From assembly GCA_913063005.1 (NCBI GenBank), contig CAJXZI010000022.1:1-15304 (forward strand): a DNA stretch of 15,304 nt. Direction: 5' to 3'. A model generated the notes under the pieces. It had not been told where the DNA came from. It saw only the letters and a list, made by a program, of their open reading frames with translations, and made no database searches. A program made the position numbers and the translations under genes. Shown in pieces: positions 15,157 to 15,304 of the stretch. Numbering within the stretch: the stretch's first letter is position 1; each line of letters starts with the position of its first letter. Source of the stretch: an uncultured Halieaceae bacterium (GTDB lineage Bacteria; Pseudomonadota; Gammaproteobacteria; Pseudomonadales; Halieaceae).

Positions 15157-15304
15157 CGCGCACTTGTCGCTTGGATGGCGTTGAGAAATTCGCAGAGTTC
15201 AGCGTCCGGGTGCGCTTGAACGGTAACCTCGTTTGAAACCACGAGCGATTGCTGACTGGAACTCCAAGCAGGCCAAGATACTTTGGGTTGGACCTGAGCT
15301 TTTA
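15150..15304 (-). CDS. Partial 3' end of a minus-strand gene, possibly an esterase C-terminus
   Basis: A minus-strand frame is open from the right edge to a TGA at 15150-15152, giving 50 codons that end ELCEFLNAIQATSARH. Its stop overlaps the TGA of the molybdoenzyme (15154-15156) tail to tail. The part WPAWSSSQQSLVVSNEV recalls the WPxY/F...L/MVF ending of type-B carboxylesterases, with a closing acidic helix, but that is a faint likeness. An open frame of this length can arise by chance, so confidence is moderate. Confidence 0.45.
   Translation of the reverse strand, partial: KAQVQPKVSWPAWSSSQQSLVVSNEVTVQAHPDAELCEFLNAIQATSARH

Noticed and set aside
1..15304. CRISPR array, tRNA, rRNA, insertion sequence or phage elements
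   Set aside because: I looked for spaced repeats, terminal inverted repeats and transposase motifs and saw none; a tRNA search by eye is not decisive.

Overview
The window looks like chromosomal DNA from a marine, aerobic, Gram-negative gammaproteobacterium. The OM60/NOR5 (Halieaceae) flavour is my impression from the protein types, not something the sequence proves. Supporting signs are moderate GC, several outer-membrane-type lipoproteins, a Tat-exported molybdoenzyme with a haem c domain, and many acyl-CoA and hydrolase genes. No rRNA, tRNA, CRISPR array, insertion sequence or phage gene was seen.

Layout. The left edge (1-260, minus) holds the N-terminal part of an unknown membrane protein. 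Next (342-518, plus) is a short, stop-interrupted remnant of a sulfotransferase. Two separate minus-strand catabolic-type genes follow: an exported DAPG/phloretin-hydrolase-family protein (531-1439) and a dienoyl-CoA isomerase of the crotonase family (1568-2413). A minus-strand secreted protein built from two related halves (2644-3432) ends at a strong terminator. A 488-base gap precedes a plus-strand 644-residue lipoprotein of unknown function (3921-5855), which has its own candidate terminator.

The centre (6165-12857) is a run of five minus-strand genes that could be one transcription unit. In transcription order they are a large and a small acyl-CoA dehydrogenase subunit, a lipoprotein carboxylesterase, a lipoprotein peptide-amidase-like amidase, and an EamA-type drug/metabolite transporter. 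The transporter is split by a one-base frameshift in a run of eight T. A reasonable but unproven reading is that the two surface hydrolases cut ester and amide bonds in an outside substrate, the acyl-CoA dehydrogenase pair oxidises a CoA-linked product, and the transporter moves a metabolite across the inner membrane.

The right end carries a divergent plus-strand pair: a LysE-family exporter (12983-13567) and a Tat-exported sulfite-oxidase-family molybdoenzyme fused to a C-terminal cytochrome c domain (13588-15156). The last bases hold the 3' end of a convergent minus-strand gene whose stop overlaps the molybdoenzyme stop. The points most worth a second look are the molybdoenzyme-cytochrome fusion with an altered substrate-pocket motif, the duplicated four-cysteine secreted protein, the exported DAPG-hydrolase homologue, the homopolymer frameshift, the sulfotransferase relic and the hydrolase/dehydrogenase gene run. 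I did not see a clear multi-gene defence or mobile system.
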